A stretch of 64,000 bases of DNA. It comes from Mactromeris polynyma (lineage: Eukaryota; Mollusca; Bivalvia; Venerida; Mactridae). Below the pieces are notes generated by a model, which saw only the letters and a list, made by a program, of their open reading frames with translations, ran no database searches and was not told where the DNA came from. Below are positions 24,001 to 36,269 of this stretch, one piece after another. The translations under genes and the position numbers were made by a program. Each line of letters starts with the position of its first letter. Position 1 is the first letter of the stretch. The DNA lies in contig JASFXZ010000033.1 in the NCBI GenBank assembly GCA_032209605.1, positions 774,001-838,000 on the forward strand. Reading direction: 5' to 3'.

Positions 24001-27000
24001 AAAGCATTTCTGTTTTTACCCTACTGGACATGAGATCAAACCCACGACCTTTGGATGCATTGTCAGCAGTGTTAACCACAGAGCCACCTAATTTTGGCCT
24101 TATGGAGCATGTGAATCTCCTAGTGTACTCACACAGGCATCAAATCAACCAGAGTGGCATTTAATATGAATAATATTGAACATTATTTATTCATGAATTC
24201 AGTGCATATCTAGAATTAATCAAAACCATTAATGTATTATATTCAGTAGAATACAACTGACATGTAAATAATAAAACAACTGTGTGTCATTTATTCATAA
24301 GTTTCTATGAAAATCAGAGAACAAGTGTCTATACTAGAAGCCATATACAGTAAGTAATACTCATATTGTGTATTGTGTAATTCCCAAAAGATTTCTATCA
24401 AACAAATGCACTACCAGACAGAAACAACAGTCAACTGTCACACATCCATCCTCATAGAATAACCGATGTACATCGTTTGTTATCCATCAATACATAAATC
24501 TCAGACAAAATGAGAACATAAAATATTCATAAAAATCACAATTGAACCGACCACTTTTACTGAACAAATGGAACAAATAAAACATCACTGCAACTTGTAT
24601 AGTGATCACAATGATTCACACAGAAGGTGCAACTTGTAGAGTGATCACAATGATTCACACAGAAGGTGCAACTTGTATAGTGATCACAATGATTCACACA
24701 GAAGGTGCAACTTGTATAGTGATCACAATGATTCACACAGAACGTACATCACTGCAACTTGTATAGTGATCACAATGATTCACACAGAAGGTGCAACTTG
24801 TATAGTGATCACAATGATTCACACAGAACGTGCAACTTGTATAGTGATCACAATGATTCACACAGAAGGTGCAACTTGTATAGTGATCACAATGATTCAC
24901 ACAGAACGTACATCACTGCAACTTGTATAGTGATCACAATGATTCACACAGAACGTACATCACTGCAACTTGTATAGTGATCACAATGATTCACACAGAA
25001 GGTGCAACTTGTATAGTGATCACAATGATTCACACAGAAGGTGCAACTTGTATAGTGATCACAATGATTCACACAGAACGTGCAACTTGTATAGTGATCA
25101 CAATGATTCACACAGAAGGTGCAACTTGTATAGTGATCACAATGATTCACACAGAAGGTGCAACTTGTATAGTGATCACAATGATTCACACAGAACGTGC
25201 AACTTGTATAGTGATCACAATGATTCACACAGAAGGTGCAACTTGTATAGTGATCACAATGATTCACACAGAAGGTGCAACTTGTATAGTGATCACAATG
25301 ATTCACACAGAAGGTGCAACTTGTATAGTGATCACAATGATTCACACAGAAGGTGCAACTTGTATAGTGATCACAATGATTCACACAGAAGGTGCAACTT
25401 GTATAGTGATCACAATGATTCACACAGAAGGTGCAACTTGTATAGTGATCACAATGATTCACACAGAACGTGCAACTTGTATAGTGATCACAATGATTCA
25501 CACAGAACGAGCAACTTGTATAGTGATCACAATGATTCACACAGAACGTGCAACTTGTATAGTGATCACAATGATTCACACAGAAGGTGCAACTTGTATA
25601 GTGATCACAATGATTCACACAGAAGGTGCAACTTGTATAGTGATCACAATGATTCACACAGAAGGTGCAACTTGTATAGTGATCACAATGATTCACACAG
25701 AAGGTGCAACTTGTATAGTGATCACAATGATTCACACAGAAGGTGCAACTTGTATAGTGATCACAATGATTCACACAGAACGTGCAACTTGTATAGTGAT
25801 CACAATGATTCACACAGAACGTGCAACTTGTATAGTGATCACAATGATTCACACAGAAGGTGCAACTTGTATAGTGATCACAATGATTCACACAGAACGT
25901 GCAACTTGTATAGTGATCACAATGATTCACACAGAAGGTGCAACTTGTATAGTGATCACAATGATTCACACAGAAGGTGCAACTTGTATAGTGATCACAA
26001 TGATTCACACAGAAGGTGCAACTTGTATAGTGATCACAATGATTCACACAGAAGGTGCAACTTGTATAGTGATCACAATGATTCACACAGAAGGTGCAAC
26101 TTGTATAGTGATCACAATGATTCACACAGAAGGTGCAACTTGTATAGTGATCACAATGATTCACACAGAAGGTGCAACTTGTATAGTGATCACAATGATT
26201 CACACAGAAGGTGCAACTTGTATAGTGATCACAATGATTCACACAGAAGGTGCAACTTGTATAGTGATCACAATGATTCACACAGAACGTGCAACTTGTA
26301 TAGTGATCACAATGATTCACACAGAACGTGCAACTTGTATAGTGATCACAATGATTCACACAGAAGGTGCAACTTGTATAGTGATCACAATGATTCACAC
26401 AGAAGGTGCAACTTGTATAGTGATCACAATGATTCACACAGAAGGTGCAACTTGTATAGTGATCACAATGATTCACACAGAAGGTGCAACTTGTATAGTG
26501 ATCACAATGATTCACACAGAACGTGCAACTTGTATAGTGATCACAATGATTCACACAGAAGGTGCAACTTGTATAGTGATCACAATGATTCACACAGAAG
26601 GTGCAACTTGTATAGTGATCACAATGATTCACACAGAAGGTGCAACTTGTATAGTGATCACAATGATTCACACAGAAGGTGCAACTTGTATAGTGATCAC
26701 AATGATTCACACAGAAGGTGCAACTTGTATAGTGATCACAATGATTCACACAGAACATGCACATCAACAACACTTGATATTGGACTACTGCTCCACTTAC
26801 ATAAAATGAATTTAAATCGACTTTTTACAAAAATATTTAGTTGGCAACCATTTTAATTGTTGAAACTTAAATGACCATACAAATAAATTAAACATTAATA
26901 ACAAAACCACCTAAATGTTGCTGTGTAGAGTTATACCCAACATACATTGTTTAAGGATGGCCTTATTTAAAAGGGTAGACAACCCAGTAGTGCAACGAAA

Positions 27001-30000
27001 TAATATAACAAAGGTAATAGAGGTTCCATGATGACACAGTACCTGCTGTAGAATTCACAGTTTTGCTTGACGCTGTTGGTTTCTTCACCGGTTGTTTCGA
27101 CTCTGCTGCTGGCGTCTTAACACTTTTCTTTTTTTTGGATGGACCAAAATCACTGTCGCTATCTTCACCATTATAATCATTGTCATCATCACTGCCATCT
27201 GCACCATCGTCAAAACTATCATCGGCATCTGCTGGGTTGAAATCACTGTCTAAAATAGGATTTTTAAATCTTTACTAAAAACAGAAATTATCTTGACAAG
27301 TATCTAAAAAAAATTTCAGCAAGTCAAAAAATATAGATGCTATTGATATTAATGGTTTTCCAGACATAACTCCTAACATTGAATTTGAAAATGGAAGATA
27401 AATTATGAGCCAGGAGAAAAGTGTACTTAAAACTTGGTAGTAAAATTATTACAGGTAGTAAAGAAAGATGCATCAATCCCAAAGTGGTTTTTGTTCATTT
27501 TCTAAACCCTGATTTATGAGCTACCAGAATGTCTTACAGTTCTACAAACTTCAGCTTAAACATTTCAACACAAAGTTTGTACAAAGCAACAAAATACATG
27601 TAATAGAATCTGAAAATAACAATACAAAAACATAAACAAACGTGTTAAACCACATGAGATTGTCACAAGTTCTTTCCCTTTATCTTATCTAGAGTTCTAT
27701 CTCTTTGCCCCTTTTATAAAATAGATGGGATAGAGGGAAATAATTTGTGAACATTTCATGGGTGTTAAATTAATAACAACTCAATGTGAAATTTGAGCAC
27801 TTGTCAAAACTAGAAAAATGACCGAATTTATGTGTGTATATTTATCTATATTGTCTAATATAGCCCATAAAAGCCCGAAAGCTTATTTCCGTTGGGGTCC
27901 TTAAATGACAAATGGGGTGATACACAATAAGTAAAAAACATGTAAGGAAAAAGTGAAATCGACAAAATATGAGTGTATACATATAGCCCCAAATCTAGAG
28001 CATAAAATCAAACCCAAATTGCTATATCCAACAAATACATAACATATACAGGTGAAAAATAAAAACTGAAACAAAACAATTAACTGACTGTGGCAATATA
28101 ACTTTCACAAACCAGAATCAACTGATTTCTTTTGACACTTGGGAGTTAAAGGGCTGTTCAAATACTTTCTTAGGTCAACCTCGAAGTCTGGAAATGAAAA
28201 TGTTAATACTAAGGTAATTACTTGGGTGTCGTTGCACAACTATGCTGTTGTTTTTGTAGCATGGCATTAAGTCATATAAACAGCCAGGGTCATGTGGTGA
28301 CCTTTCGTGGCCCCAGGGACAAAGGCCCCAGGGAGGAGGAAAGCCCCAGGGAGGAGGAAGGCCACAGGGAGGAGGAAGGCCACAGGGAGGACAAAAGCCT
28401 CAGGGAGGACGAAAGCACCAGGGAGGAGGAAGGCCCCAGGTAGGATGAAAGCCCCAGGGAGGACGAAAGCACCAGGGAGGAGGAAGGCCCCAGGGAGGAG
28501 GAATGTACCATGGAGGAGGAAAGCACCAGGGAGGAGGAGGGCCCCAGGGAGGAGGAATGTACCATGAAGGAGGAGGGCCCCAGGAAGAGAATGTACCATG
28601 AAGGAGGAAGGCTCCAGGGAGGAGGAATGTACCATGAAGGAGGAAGGCCCCAGGGAGGAGGAATGTACCATGAAGGAGGAGGGCTCCAGGGAGGAGTAAT
28701 GTACCATGAAGGAGGAGGGCCCCAGGGAGGAGGAATGTACCATGAAGGAGGAGGGCCCCAGGGAGGAGGAATGTACCATGAAGGAGGAAGGCTCCAGGGA
28801 GGAGGAATGTACCATGAAGGAGAGGAAGGCCCCAGGGAGGAGGAATGTACCATGAAGGAGGAAGGCCCCAGGGAGGAGGAATGTACCATGAAGGAGGAAG
28901 GCCCCAGGGAGGAGGAATGTACCATGAAGGAGGAAGGCCCCAGGGAGGAGGAATGTACCATGAAGGAGGAAGGCCCCAGGGAGGAGGAATGTACCCAGGG
29001 AGGAGGAAGGCTCCAGGGAGGAGGAATGTACCATGAAGGAGGAAAGCACCAGGGAGGAGGAATGTACCATGAAGGAGGAAGGCTCCAGGGAGGAGGAATG
29101 TACCATGAAGGAGGAGGGCTCCAGGGAGGAGGAATGTACCATGAAGGAGGAAAGCACCAGGGAGGAGGAATGTACCATGAAGGAGGAAGGCCCCAGGGAG
29201 GAGGAATGTACCATGAAGGAGGAAGGCCCCAGGGAGGAGGAATGTACCATGAAGGAGGAAGGCTCCAGGGAGGAGGAATGTACCATGAAGGAGGAAGGCT
29301 CCAGGGAGGAGGAATGTACCAGGGAGGAGGAAGGCTCCAGGGAGGAGGAATGTACCATGAAGGAGGAAGGCCCCAGGGAGGAGGAATGTACCATGAAGGA
29401 GGAAGGCCCCAGGGAGGAGGAATGTACCATGAAGGAGGAAGGCCCCAGGGAGGAGGAATGTACCATGAAGGAGGAAAGCACCAGGGAGGAGGAATGTACC
29501 ATGAAGGAGGAAGGCCCCAGGGAGGAGGAATGTACCATGAAGGAGGAAGGCCCCAGGGAGGAGGAATGTACCATGAAGGAGGAAGGCCCCAGGGAGGAGG
29601 AATGTACCATGAAGGAGGAAGGCCCCAGGGAGGAGGAATGTACCATGAAGGAGGAAGGCTCCAGGGAGGAGGAATGTACCAGGGAGGAGGAAGGCTCCAG
29701 GGAGGAGGAATGTACCATGAAGGAGGAAGGCTCCAGGGAGGAGGAATGTACCATGAAGGAGGAAGGCTCCAGGGAGGAGGAATGTACCATGAAGGAGGAA
29801 GGCTCCAAGGAGGAGGAATGTACCATGAAGGAGGAAGGCTCCAGGGAGGAGGAATGTACCATGAAGGAGGAAGGCCCCAGGGAGGAGGAATGTACCATGA
29901 AGGAGGAAGGCCCCAGGGAGGAGGAATGTACCATGAAGGAGGAAGGCCCCAGGGAGGAGGAATGTACCATGAAGGAGGAAGGTTCCAGGGAGGAGGAATG

Positions 30001-33000
30001 TACCAGGGAGGAGGAAGGCCCCAGGGAGGAGGAATGTACCATGAAGGAGGAAGGCTCCAGGGAGGAGGAAAGCACCAGGTAAGACGAAAGCCCCAGGTAA
30101 GACGAAAGCCCCAGGGAGGACGAAAGCACCAGGTAAGACGAAAGCCCCAGGGAGGACGAAAGCACCAGGGAGGAGGAAGGCCACAGGGAGGAGGAAGGCC
30201 ACAGGGAGGAGGAAGGCCCCAGGGAGGACAAAAGGCCCAGGGAGGAGGAAGGCCCCAGGGAGGACGAAAGCACCAGGAAGGAGGAAGGCACCAGGGAGGA
30301 GGAAGGCCCAAGGTAGGATGAAAGCCCCAGGGAGGACGAAAGCACCAGGGAGGAGAAAGGCCCCAGGGAGGAGGAATGTACCATGGAGGAGGAAGGCCCC
30401 AGGGAGGAGGAGGGCCACAGGGAGGAGGAATGTACCATGGTGGAGGAAGGCTCCAGGGAGGAGGAAAGCCCCAGGTAAGACGAAAGCCCCAAGGGAGGAG
30501 GAAGGCCCCAGGTAGACGAAAGCCCCAGGTAAGACGAAAGCCCCAGGCAGGACGAAAGCACCAGGAAGGAGGAATGCCCCAGGGAGGAGGAAGGCCCAAG
30601 GGAGGAGGAAGGCCTGAGGGAGAAGGAAGGCCCGAGGGAGGAGGAAGGCCCCAGGTAGGACAAAAGCCCCAGGGAGGAAGGCCCCAGGGAGGAGGAAAGC
30701 CCCAGGGAGGAGGAATGCACCAGGGAATAGGAAAACCCCAGGAAGGAGGAAGGCACCAGAGAGGAGGAATGCACCAAGGAGGAGGGAGGCACCAGGGAGG
30801 AGGAAGGCACCAGAGAGTAGGAAGGCACCAGGGAGGAGGAAGGCACCAAGGAGGAGGAAGGCCCAAGGGAGGAGGAAGGCCCGAGGGAGAAGGAAGGCCC
30901 GAGGGAGGAGGAAGGCCCCAGGTAGGACAAAAGCCCCAGGGAGGAAGGCCCCAGGGAGGAGGAAAGCCCCAGGGAGGAGGAATGCACCAGGGAATAGGAA
31001 AACCCCAGGAAGGAGGAAGGCACCAGAGAGGAGGAATGCACCAAGGAGGAGGGAGGCACCAGGGAGGAGGAAGGCACCAGAGAGTAGGAAGGCACCAGGG
31101 AAGAGGAAGGCACCAAGGAGGAGGAAGGCACCAGGGAGGAGGAAGGCACCAGGGAGGAGAAATGCACCAAGGAGGAGGGAGGCACCAGGGAGGAGGAAGG
31201 CACCAGGGAGGAGGAATGCACCAAGGAGGAGGGAGGCACCAGGGAGGAGGAAGGCACCAGAGAGTAGGAAGGCACCAGGGAGGAGGAAGGCACCAGGGAG
31301 GAGAAATGCACCAGGGAGGAGGGAGGCACCACAGAGGAGGATGGCACCACGGAGGAGGATGGCACCGGGGAGGAGGAAGGCACAAGGGAGGAGGAAGGCC
31401 CAAGGGAGGTGGAAGGCACCAGGAAGGCCCCAGGGAGGAGGTAGGCACCATAGAGGAAGGCCCAAGGGAGGAGGAAGGCACCAGTGAGGAGGACACCAGG
31501 GATTAGGGCACCAGTGAGGAGGAAGGCACCAGGGAGGAGGAAGGCACCAGTGAGGAGGAAGGCATCAGGGAGGAGGAGGGCACCAGTGAGGAGGAAGGCA
31601 CCAGGGATTAGGGCACCAGGGAGGAGGAGGGTACCAGTGAGGAGGAAGGGACCAGGGATTAGGGCACCAGGGAGGAGGAGGGTACCAGTGAGGAGGAAGG
31701 CACCAGGGATTAGGGCACCAGGGAGGAGGAGGGCACCAGTGAGGAGGAAGGCACCAGGGATTAGGGCACCAGGGAGGAGGAGGGTACCAGTGAGGAGGAA
31801 GGGACCAGGGAGAAGGATGGCACCAGGTTCAACTTTAGCATTATATTAAGCATAGACAGGTACATGGGTAGAACCATCAACCATCCACAAACCAGCCAGG
31901 AAGCTTCCTCACATTAACCCAAATTCTACATTGTGGGTAGGATTCGAACACCCATCAGTGAGGGGCAAGTGATCTAAAGTCAGCAACAACAACAACCTGG
32001 CCATGAAGGCCCCACTACCTCCTCTACCCTCTTCATGTTCCTAAAAACATGATGAAAAATCACACAAGTATAGCACGAGCAATATAAACATCAATATGCT
32101 GGAAATAGTATCCATCAGTAACACCATCCCAGGCCAGTTTTAGGAAACATTGACAATGACCTAGCAAGGAATTGATACTGGCCATGTTGCTGCTTGATGT
32201 TGGGTGACAATGACCTAGCAAGGAATTGATACTGGCCATGTTGCTGCTGGATATTGGGTGACAATGACCTAGCAAGGAATTGATACTGGCCATGTTGCTG
32301 CTTGATATTGGGTGACAATGACCTAGCAAGGAATTGATACTGGCCATGTTGCTGCTGGATATTGGGTGACAATGACCTAGCAAGGAATTGATACTGGCCA
32401 TGTTGCTGCTTGATATTGGGTGACAATGACCTAGCAAGGAATTGATACTGGCCATGTTGCTGCTTGATATTGGGTGACAATGACCTAGCAAGGAATTGAT
32501 ACTGGCCATGTTGCTGCTTGATGTTGGGTGACAATGACCTAGCAAGGAATTGATACTGGCCATGTTGCTGCTTGATGTTGGGTGACAATGACCTAGCAAG
32601 GAATTGATACTGGCCATGTTGCTGCTTGATATTGGGTGACAATGACCTAGCAAGGAATTGATACTGGCCATGTTGCTGCTTGATATTGGGTGACAATGAC
32701 CTAGCAAGGAATTGATACTGGCCATGTTGCTGCTTGATGTTGGGTGACAATGACCTAGCAAGGAATTGATACTGGCCATGTTGCTGCTTGATGTTGGGTG
32801 ACAATGACCTAGCAAGGAATTGATACTGGTCATGTTGCTGCTGGATATTGGGTGACAATGACCTAGCAAGGAATTGATACTGGCCATGTTGCTGCTGGAT
32901 ATTGGGTGACAATGACCTAGCAAGGAATTGATACTGGCCATGCTGCTGCTTGATATTGGGTGACAATGACCTAGCAAGGAATTGATACTGGCCATGTTGC

Positions 33001-36000
33001 TGCTTGATGTTGGGTGACAATGACCTAGCAAGGAATTGATACTGGCCATGTTGCTGCTTGATGTTGGGTGACAATGACCTAGCAAGGAATTGATACTGGC
33101 CATGTTGCTGCTTGATATTGGGTGACAATGACCTAGCAAGGAATTGATACTGGCCATGTTGCTGCTTGATATTGGGTGACAATGACCTAGCAAGGAATTG
33201 ATACTGGCCATGTTGCTGCTTGATATTGGGTGACAATGACCTAGCAAGGAATTGATACTGGCCATGTTGCTGCTTGATGTTGGGTGACAATGACCTAGCA
33301 AGGAATTGATACTGGCCATGTTGCTGCTTGATATTGGGTGACAATGACCTAGCAAGGAATTGATACTGGCCATGTTGCTGCTTGATGTTGGGTGACAATG
33401 ACCTAGCAAGGAATTGATACTGGCCATGTTGCTGCTTGATATTGGGTGACAATGACCTAGCAAGGAATTGATACTGGCCATGTTGCTGCTTGATATTGGG
33501 TGACAATGACCTAGCAAGGAATTGATACTGGCCATGTTGCTGCTGGATATTGGGTGACAATGACCTAGCAAGGAATTGATACTGGCCATGTTGCTGCTTG
33601 ATATTGGGTGACAATGACCTAGCAAGGAATTGATACTGGCCATGTTGCTGCTGGATATTGGGTGACAATGACCTAGCAAGGAATTGATACTGGCCATGTT
33701 GCTGCTTGATATTGGGTGAATATGGTAAAATGTTTAAATGAAAGAAAAGTTGTAAATCAACCTTTGTATGGAAATATTAACAAGTTCAGTTTTTACATAT
33801 TATATTTGTAACCCATGACTCAAGATGATGAAATCTTTCTGTTACTCATACAAGCAAATTCAACACAACTGCACAAAACTGATAACAAATTGTCACCAAA
33901 GCACCACTTTGGAGCCAGCACTATTTATTACTTTTAAGAAAATGGGATGAGATTTAGCCATTTTTTGTTTGTGAATGAAAAATATTATAGAAAGAAACTG
34001 CCACTTAAGATCAGCTTTTTTGCTCAATGAAGCGATTTTGGGAGTAATTTCCATAAATATTGTACAGATATATACTGTACAGAAATTATCCATAGTCCAT
34101 AGCTATACCTTACCTACAGATTCTGAATCAGAGTCAATATATTTTTTGGCCTTTCTCGTCTGATTCCTTGATGATGGTACAAACTCAACGTTGCTTTCAA
34201 GAACTTCAATATCATCAGTTTTATCGCACATTTTTACAAGAACTGGTGCCACATCTAAAAATAAGAAATATTAAACTTGATGAAATCAGTTTGATTTTGT
34301 TTCTATGGTTTCAGCAGTATTTTAGTTAACCCTTTGAATGTTCTTGTGTGTTAAAAATCTGTGTCTGAAGGCCAGTCTATAAACACAACCCTTAAAGACT
34401 ATAAATTGTAACACTGTGCAACATCTCTAAAGTAGCCCTTCCTTCAGCAACAACTTCAACAAAAGTACAATGTATAACTTCTCTTCAACAACAGTCATTG
34501 TATATCTAGCAGAAACTATTCTCTTCAACAACAATACATTGTACAACTTCTCTTCAACAACAGTACATTGTACAACTTCTCTTCAACAACAGTACATTGT
34601 ACAACTTCTCTTCAACAACAGTACAATGTATAACTTCTCTTCAACAACAGTACAATGTATAACTTCTCTTCAACAACAGTACAATGTATAACTAGCAGAA
34701 ACTAACCCAAAGGAGGTAAAATAGGAGATGGTGCTCTTTCATCGTCATCATCTTTTATCAGAATGGGTGGTTGGTCAGTAGTACTTGTGTCGACTGGTGT
34801 GCTTGTAGATTCCTGAGAGCCATCAGACTGACTTATAGAAAGTTGTAACGCTTCTTGCAGTTCTCTCTCATACAGTCGTTCTTCTACAGATTGTCTATAA
34901 ATGCAGAATCAATTTATGGTGAATTTGCATTTAAAAACCTAACAAAACCTTATTACCTCGGAGTAGTGGAGTTTTCTTGTAATTAGTTTTAAGACAAACA
35001 CAAATGTACAATAGATTGATTAACATCATAATTAACAGCTCATTTCAACTCTACAAATGGATACAGTCGACTATGCAATTAGTACGTATAAAATATTGTG
35101 ATGTGTCGTTTTTGCGCAAAATCACAGACATATAAACCATGGATTCGAAACAGGCTGATATTGGTGAAACAATAAGAAATAATTTACCCACAATCCTTAG
35201 TGTGCGCTTGGTAAGTATCGTGGATTTGAATCGAATTTCATCTGATTAAAGGATGCTGGTTCAGTCTTACAACTCGGTATTGAACCAAAAAATGCATACA
35301 AGCAAACAACAAGATAAACACAAAATATATAAATACCATCAAGAAATATACAGTTGTTGTAAACATGAAGATTACGGCGGTTCAAAATGTCAACATTTGT
35401 CGATTCAGAAACAAGATGGCGGACGTCACCAATTTTTTACTGCTAATCTGAACACCTCGGTTATTATTATGGATCTTTTTCATAGAATTGTACGGAGTGT
35501 TCCGATTGTTTGATCTGGAAAGAAAATCTCAACGCTCCCGAGTGTTCAAACAAGTCTTAATACATATACCAGCCTGTTTCGAATCCATTGTTTATATGTC
35601 CTTGGCAATATCTTCAAAATGTACAAGTTGTGCAAATAAATATGTAAATTTAAAAGCCAAATATTCTGTCAATTACAAAATGTAGAAATATTCTAGAAAA
35701 TAAAATTCACCTTGATCCTTTTTGTTTGTTGTCTTTTTGTTGTAGACTCTTCTTCTTTTCTTTATTCTCTTTGTTTGAAAGTTTGGCTCTCTTAGGAACT
35801 GGAGGGGTACTATCAGCAAAGTCATCTACAAACACACATTGGTTTTGTTATTTTGTTTATTTTTATCACCTGTGATTAAAACAACTCCAAGTCTGATTGT
35901 TAATCTATAACCAATATATTGAAATGTGACAAGACTATACCAAATATAGTTAGCCTTTACCTAACAGAATGTAACATTAATACTTTGATCAAATTCATGT

Positions 36001-36224
36001 AAAATTTCAATTTGTTTACTAGACATAATAATGTCAGACTGTTAAATACATTCAGCAAAATAGTTATATACATTTATTGTTTATTTATAAGCCTGAAATT
36101 TGTCAAGACAACACTCCTGCTATAATTAGATATTTCATGATTTTTTTTTTAGAATTTTACTCATAGATACACACCATCATCATCACCACCTCCAAATTTT
36201 GTGTAATCAACTGCTTTTCTGGCT
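20896..36224 (-). CDS. RAD51AP1: RAD51-associated protein 1 (RAD51AP1), first short exon missing
   Basis: Binds DNA and RAD51 and stimulates D-loop formation in homologous recombination in the nucleus (family knowledge). Exons in coding order: 36224-36175, 35825-35711, 34894-34707, 34254-34114, 28187-28113, 27249-27043, 21653-21447 and 21083-20896. All have AG/GT borders and compatible phases, giving 390 codons plus a first exon of 3n+2 coding bases that I could not place; human RAD51AP1 is about 350 residues. The N-terminal RKAVDYTKF matches the family's KKPVNYSQF. Next come a basic KKKSLQQKDNKQKGSR stretch and RLYERELQEALQLSIS (family LYQRDLEVALALS). Acidic Asp/Ser tracts and a KKKK motif follow, then KPPNWKPPG (family KPKWVPP). 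The C-terminus, NIKSPNSGLRIGLSR then KPLHP, is the RAD51-binding motif. Large introns are packed with minisatellites. Confidence 0.93.
21447..21653 (-). CDS. RAD51AP1: RAD51AP1 exon with an in-frame 16-residue duplication
   Basis: 69-codon exon. A 48-bp direct duplication within about 21484-21580 repeats SSPVTATCRTPTTSLK once more in frame. The exon then ends RKPPNWKPPG, the counterpart of the KPKWVPP motif that in vertebrates is tied to DMC1 binding (from memory). Acceptor TTTCTAG, donor CCAG|GTTTGT. Confidence 0.9.
21718..22275. repeat. 32-bp minisatellite, about 17 copies, in a RAD51AP1 intron
   Basis: Unit GTAATAGTTTTATGTGACCT plus AGGGTATAAAAT. Two copies are internally shortened, near 21782 and 22120. 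It starts 65 bp from the 21447-21653 exon, on the acceptor side. Confidence 0.96.
22276..22539. other. RAD51AP1 intron, unique
   Basis: AT-rich intron sequence; nothing recognised. Confidence 0.5.
22540..22731. mobile_element. 192-bp MITE with ATTATGCCCCC ends
   Basis: Starts ATTATGCCCCCTTGTGACCC and ends with the inverse, AAGGGGGCATAAT. The interior word GTTCTTGAGTTATTGATCGG is the reverse complement of a word in the larger family member at 56316-56861, so the two lie in opposite orientation. I recall this kind of element as abundant in bivalves. Confidence 0.75.
22732..22989. other. RAD51AP1 intron, unique
   Basis: Unique AT-rich sequence before the 41-bp array; nothing recognised. Confidence 0.45.
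22990..23892. repeat. 41-bp minisatellite, about 22 copies, in a RAD51AP1 intron
   Basis: Unit CATCTGCCAGTAGAGCAGTA plus CACCGGGGTAGGTCACACAGA, with variants CACCGG/TATACCGG/AAACCGG and CTGCC/CTACC. The last copies change CACACAGA to CACAGAGA and then run into a SINE. Confidence 0.96.
23893..24100 (-). mobile_element. tRNA-derived SINE fragment
   Basis: On the minus strand GTGGCTCTGTGGTTAACACT resembles a Pol III A box, and GTGGGTTTGATCTCATGTCC a B box, about 45 bp further on. An AT-rich body follows toward 23893, abutting the 41-bp array. Confidence 0.6.
24101..24592. other. RAD51AP1 intron, unique
   Basis: AT-rich intron; nothing recognised. Confidence 0.45.
24593..26758. repeat. 39-bp minisatellite, about 55 copies, in a RAD51AP1 intron
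   Basis: Unit TGCAACTTGTATAGTGATCA plus CAATGATTCACACAGAAGG. A G/C change (GAAGG/GAACG) is the main variant, and an extra ACATCAC occurs at three unit borders near 24745, 24910 and 24957. The unit is 3 x 13 with no stop in several frames, so frames of 600 or more codons run through it on both strands; none is credible as a gene. The unit contains the palindrome GTGATCAC. Confidence 0.97.
26759..27042. other. RAD51AP1 intron end with a dispersed repeat
   Basis: ACATTGTTTAAGGATGGCCT (about 26942) recurs in the same orientation near 57525, with flanking similarity (TTATACCCAA/TTATGCCGAA). It is a short dispersed element of unknown type. Confidence 0.45.
27250..28112. other. RAD51AP1 intron with a decayed palindromic element
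   Basis: 27656-27760 carries GAGATTGTCACAAGTTCTTT and an imperfect inverse ending near TGTGAACATTTCATG, a relative of the hairpin at 3467-3544. The remainder is unique and AT-rich. Confidence 0.55.
28300..31830. repeat. 3.5-kb purine-rich (GGA) minisatellite in a RAD51AP1 intron
   Basis: Built on an 18-bp core, GGAGGAGGAAGGCCCCAG. In 28500-30060 a 36-bp dimer inserts TGTACCATGAAGGAG. A 267-bp block is repeated (from about 30594 and from about 30861), and toward 31500-31800 the core becomes GAGGAGGAAGGCACCAGTGA with GGGATTAGGGCACCAG. All six frames stay open for hundreds of codons. The purines are on the + strand, so the RAD51AP1 transcript would carry the pyrimidine strand. Confidence 0.97.
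31855..32010 (-). mobile_element. tRNA-derived SINE fragment
   Basis: On the minus strand GGTGTTCGAATCCTACCC is a near-perfect Pol III B box. It is preceded by GGCCAGGTTGTTGTTGTTGC and followed by a body (CTTCCTGGCTGG...) that ends at the GGA array. The A box region is degraded. Confidence 0.65.
32145..33717. repeat. 54-bp minisatellite, about 29 copies, in a RAD51AP1 intron
   Basis: Unit GACAATGACCTAGCAAGGAA plus TTGATACTGGCCATGTTGCT GCTTGATATTGGGT. Variants are GCTTGAT/GCTGGAT and GATATTG/GATGTTG. The unit is 3 x 18, so two minus-strand frames of over 500 codons remain open (period-18 proteins); I regard them as artefacts. Confidence 0.97.
33718..34113. other. RAD51AP1 intron, unique
   Basis: AT-rich unique intron between the 54-bp array and the 34114-34254 exon. 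Confidence 0.5.
34435..34695. repeat. 29-bp minisatellite abutting a RAD51AP1 exon
   Basis: Unit ACAACTTCTCTTCAACAACA plus GTACATTGT, about eight copies with GTACAATGTATAACT variants. It ends 12 bp before the splice donor of the 34707-34894 exon, closer to an exon than any other intronic array here. Confidence 0.93.
35127..35600. mobile_element. 474-bp TIR element in a RAD51AP1 intron
   Basis: The left end GACATATAAACCATGGATTC continues GAAACAGGCTGATAT. The right end is its inverse, ATACCAGCCTGTTTCGAATC then CATTGTTTATATGTC, giving arms of about 35 bp with two or three mismatches. No coding capacity. Superfamily not assigned. Confidence 0.7.
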
Positions 36225-36269
36225 CTGCAAACAGAGAAAAAATGTATAAATTGTTAACTTAAAGGAGTA

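Noticed and set aside
24923..26856. 628-residue + strand and 609-residue - strand open frames
   Set aside because: They are different readings of a 39-bp repeat with no stops, on both strands at once, inside a RAD51AP1 intron. No signal or domain is present.
28267..31506. Frames of 1021-1068 residues in the GGA array
   Set aside because: Open in many frames because of the 18/36-bp period and purine bias; low-complexity, no start context, intronic.
32060..33697. 517- and 545-residue minus-strand repeat proteins
   Set aside because: 54-bp repeat by-product in two frames; intronic on the same strand as RAD51AP1 but with no splice linkage.
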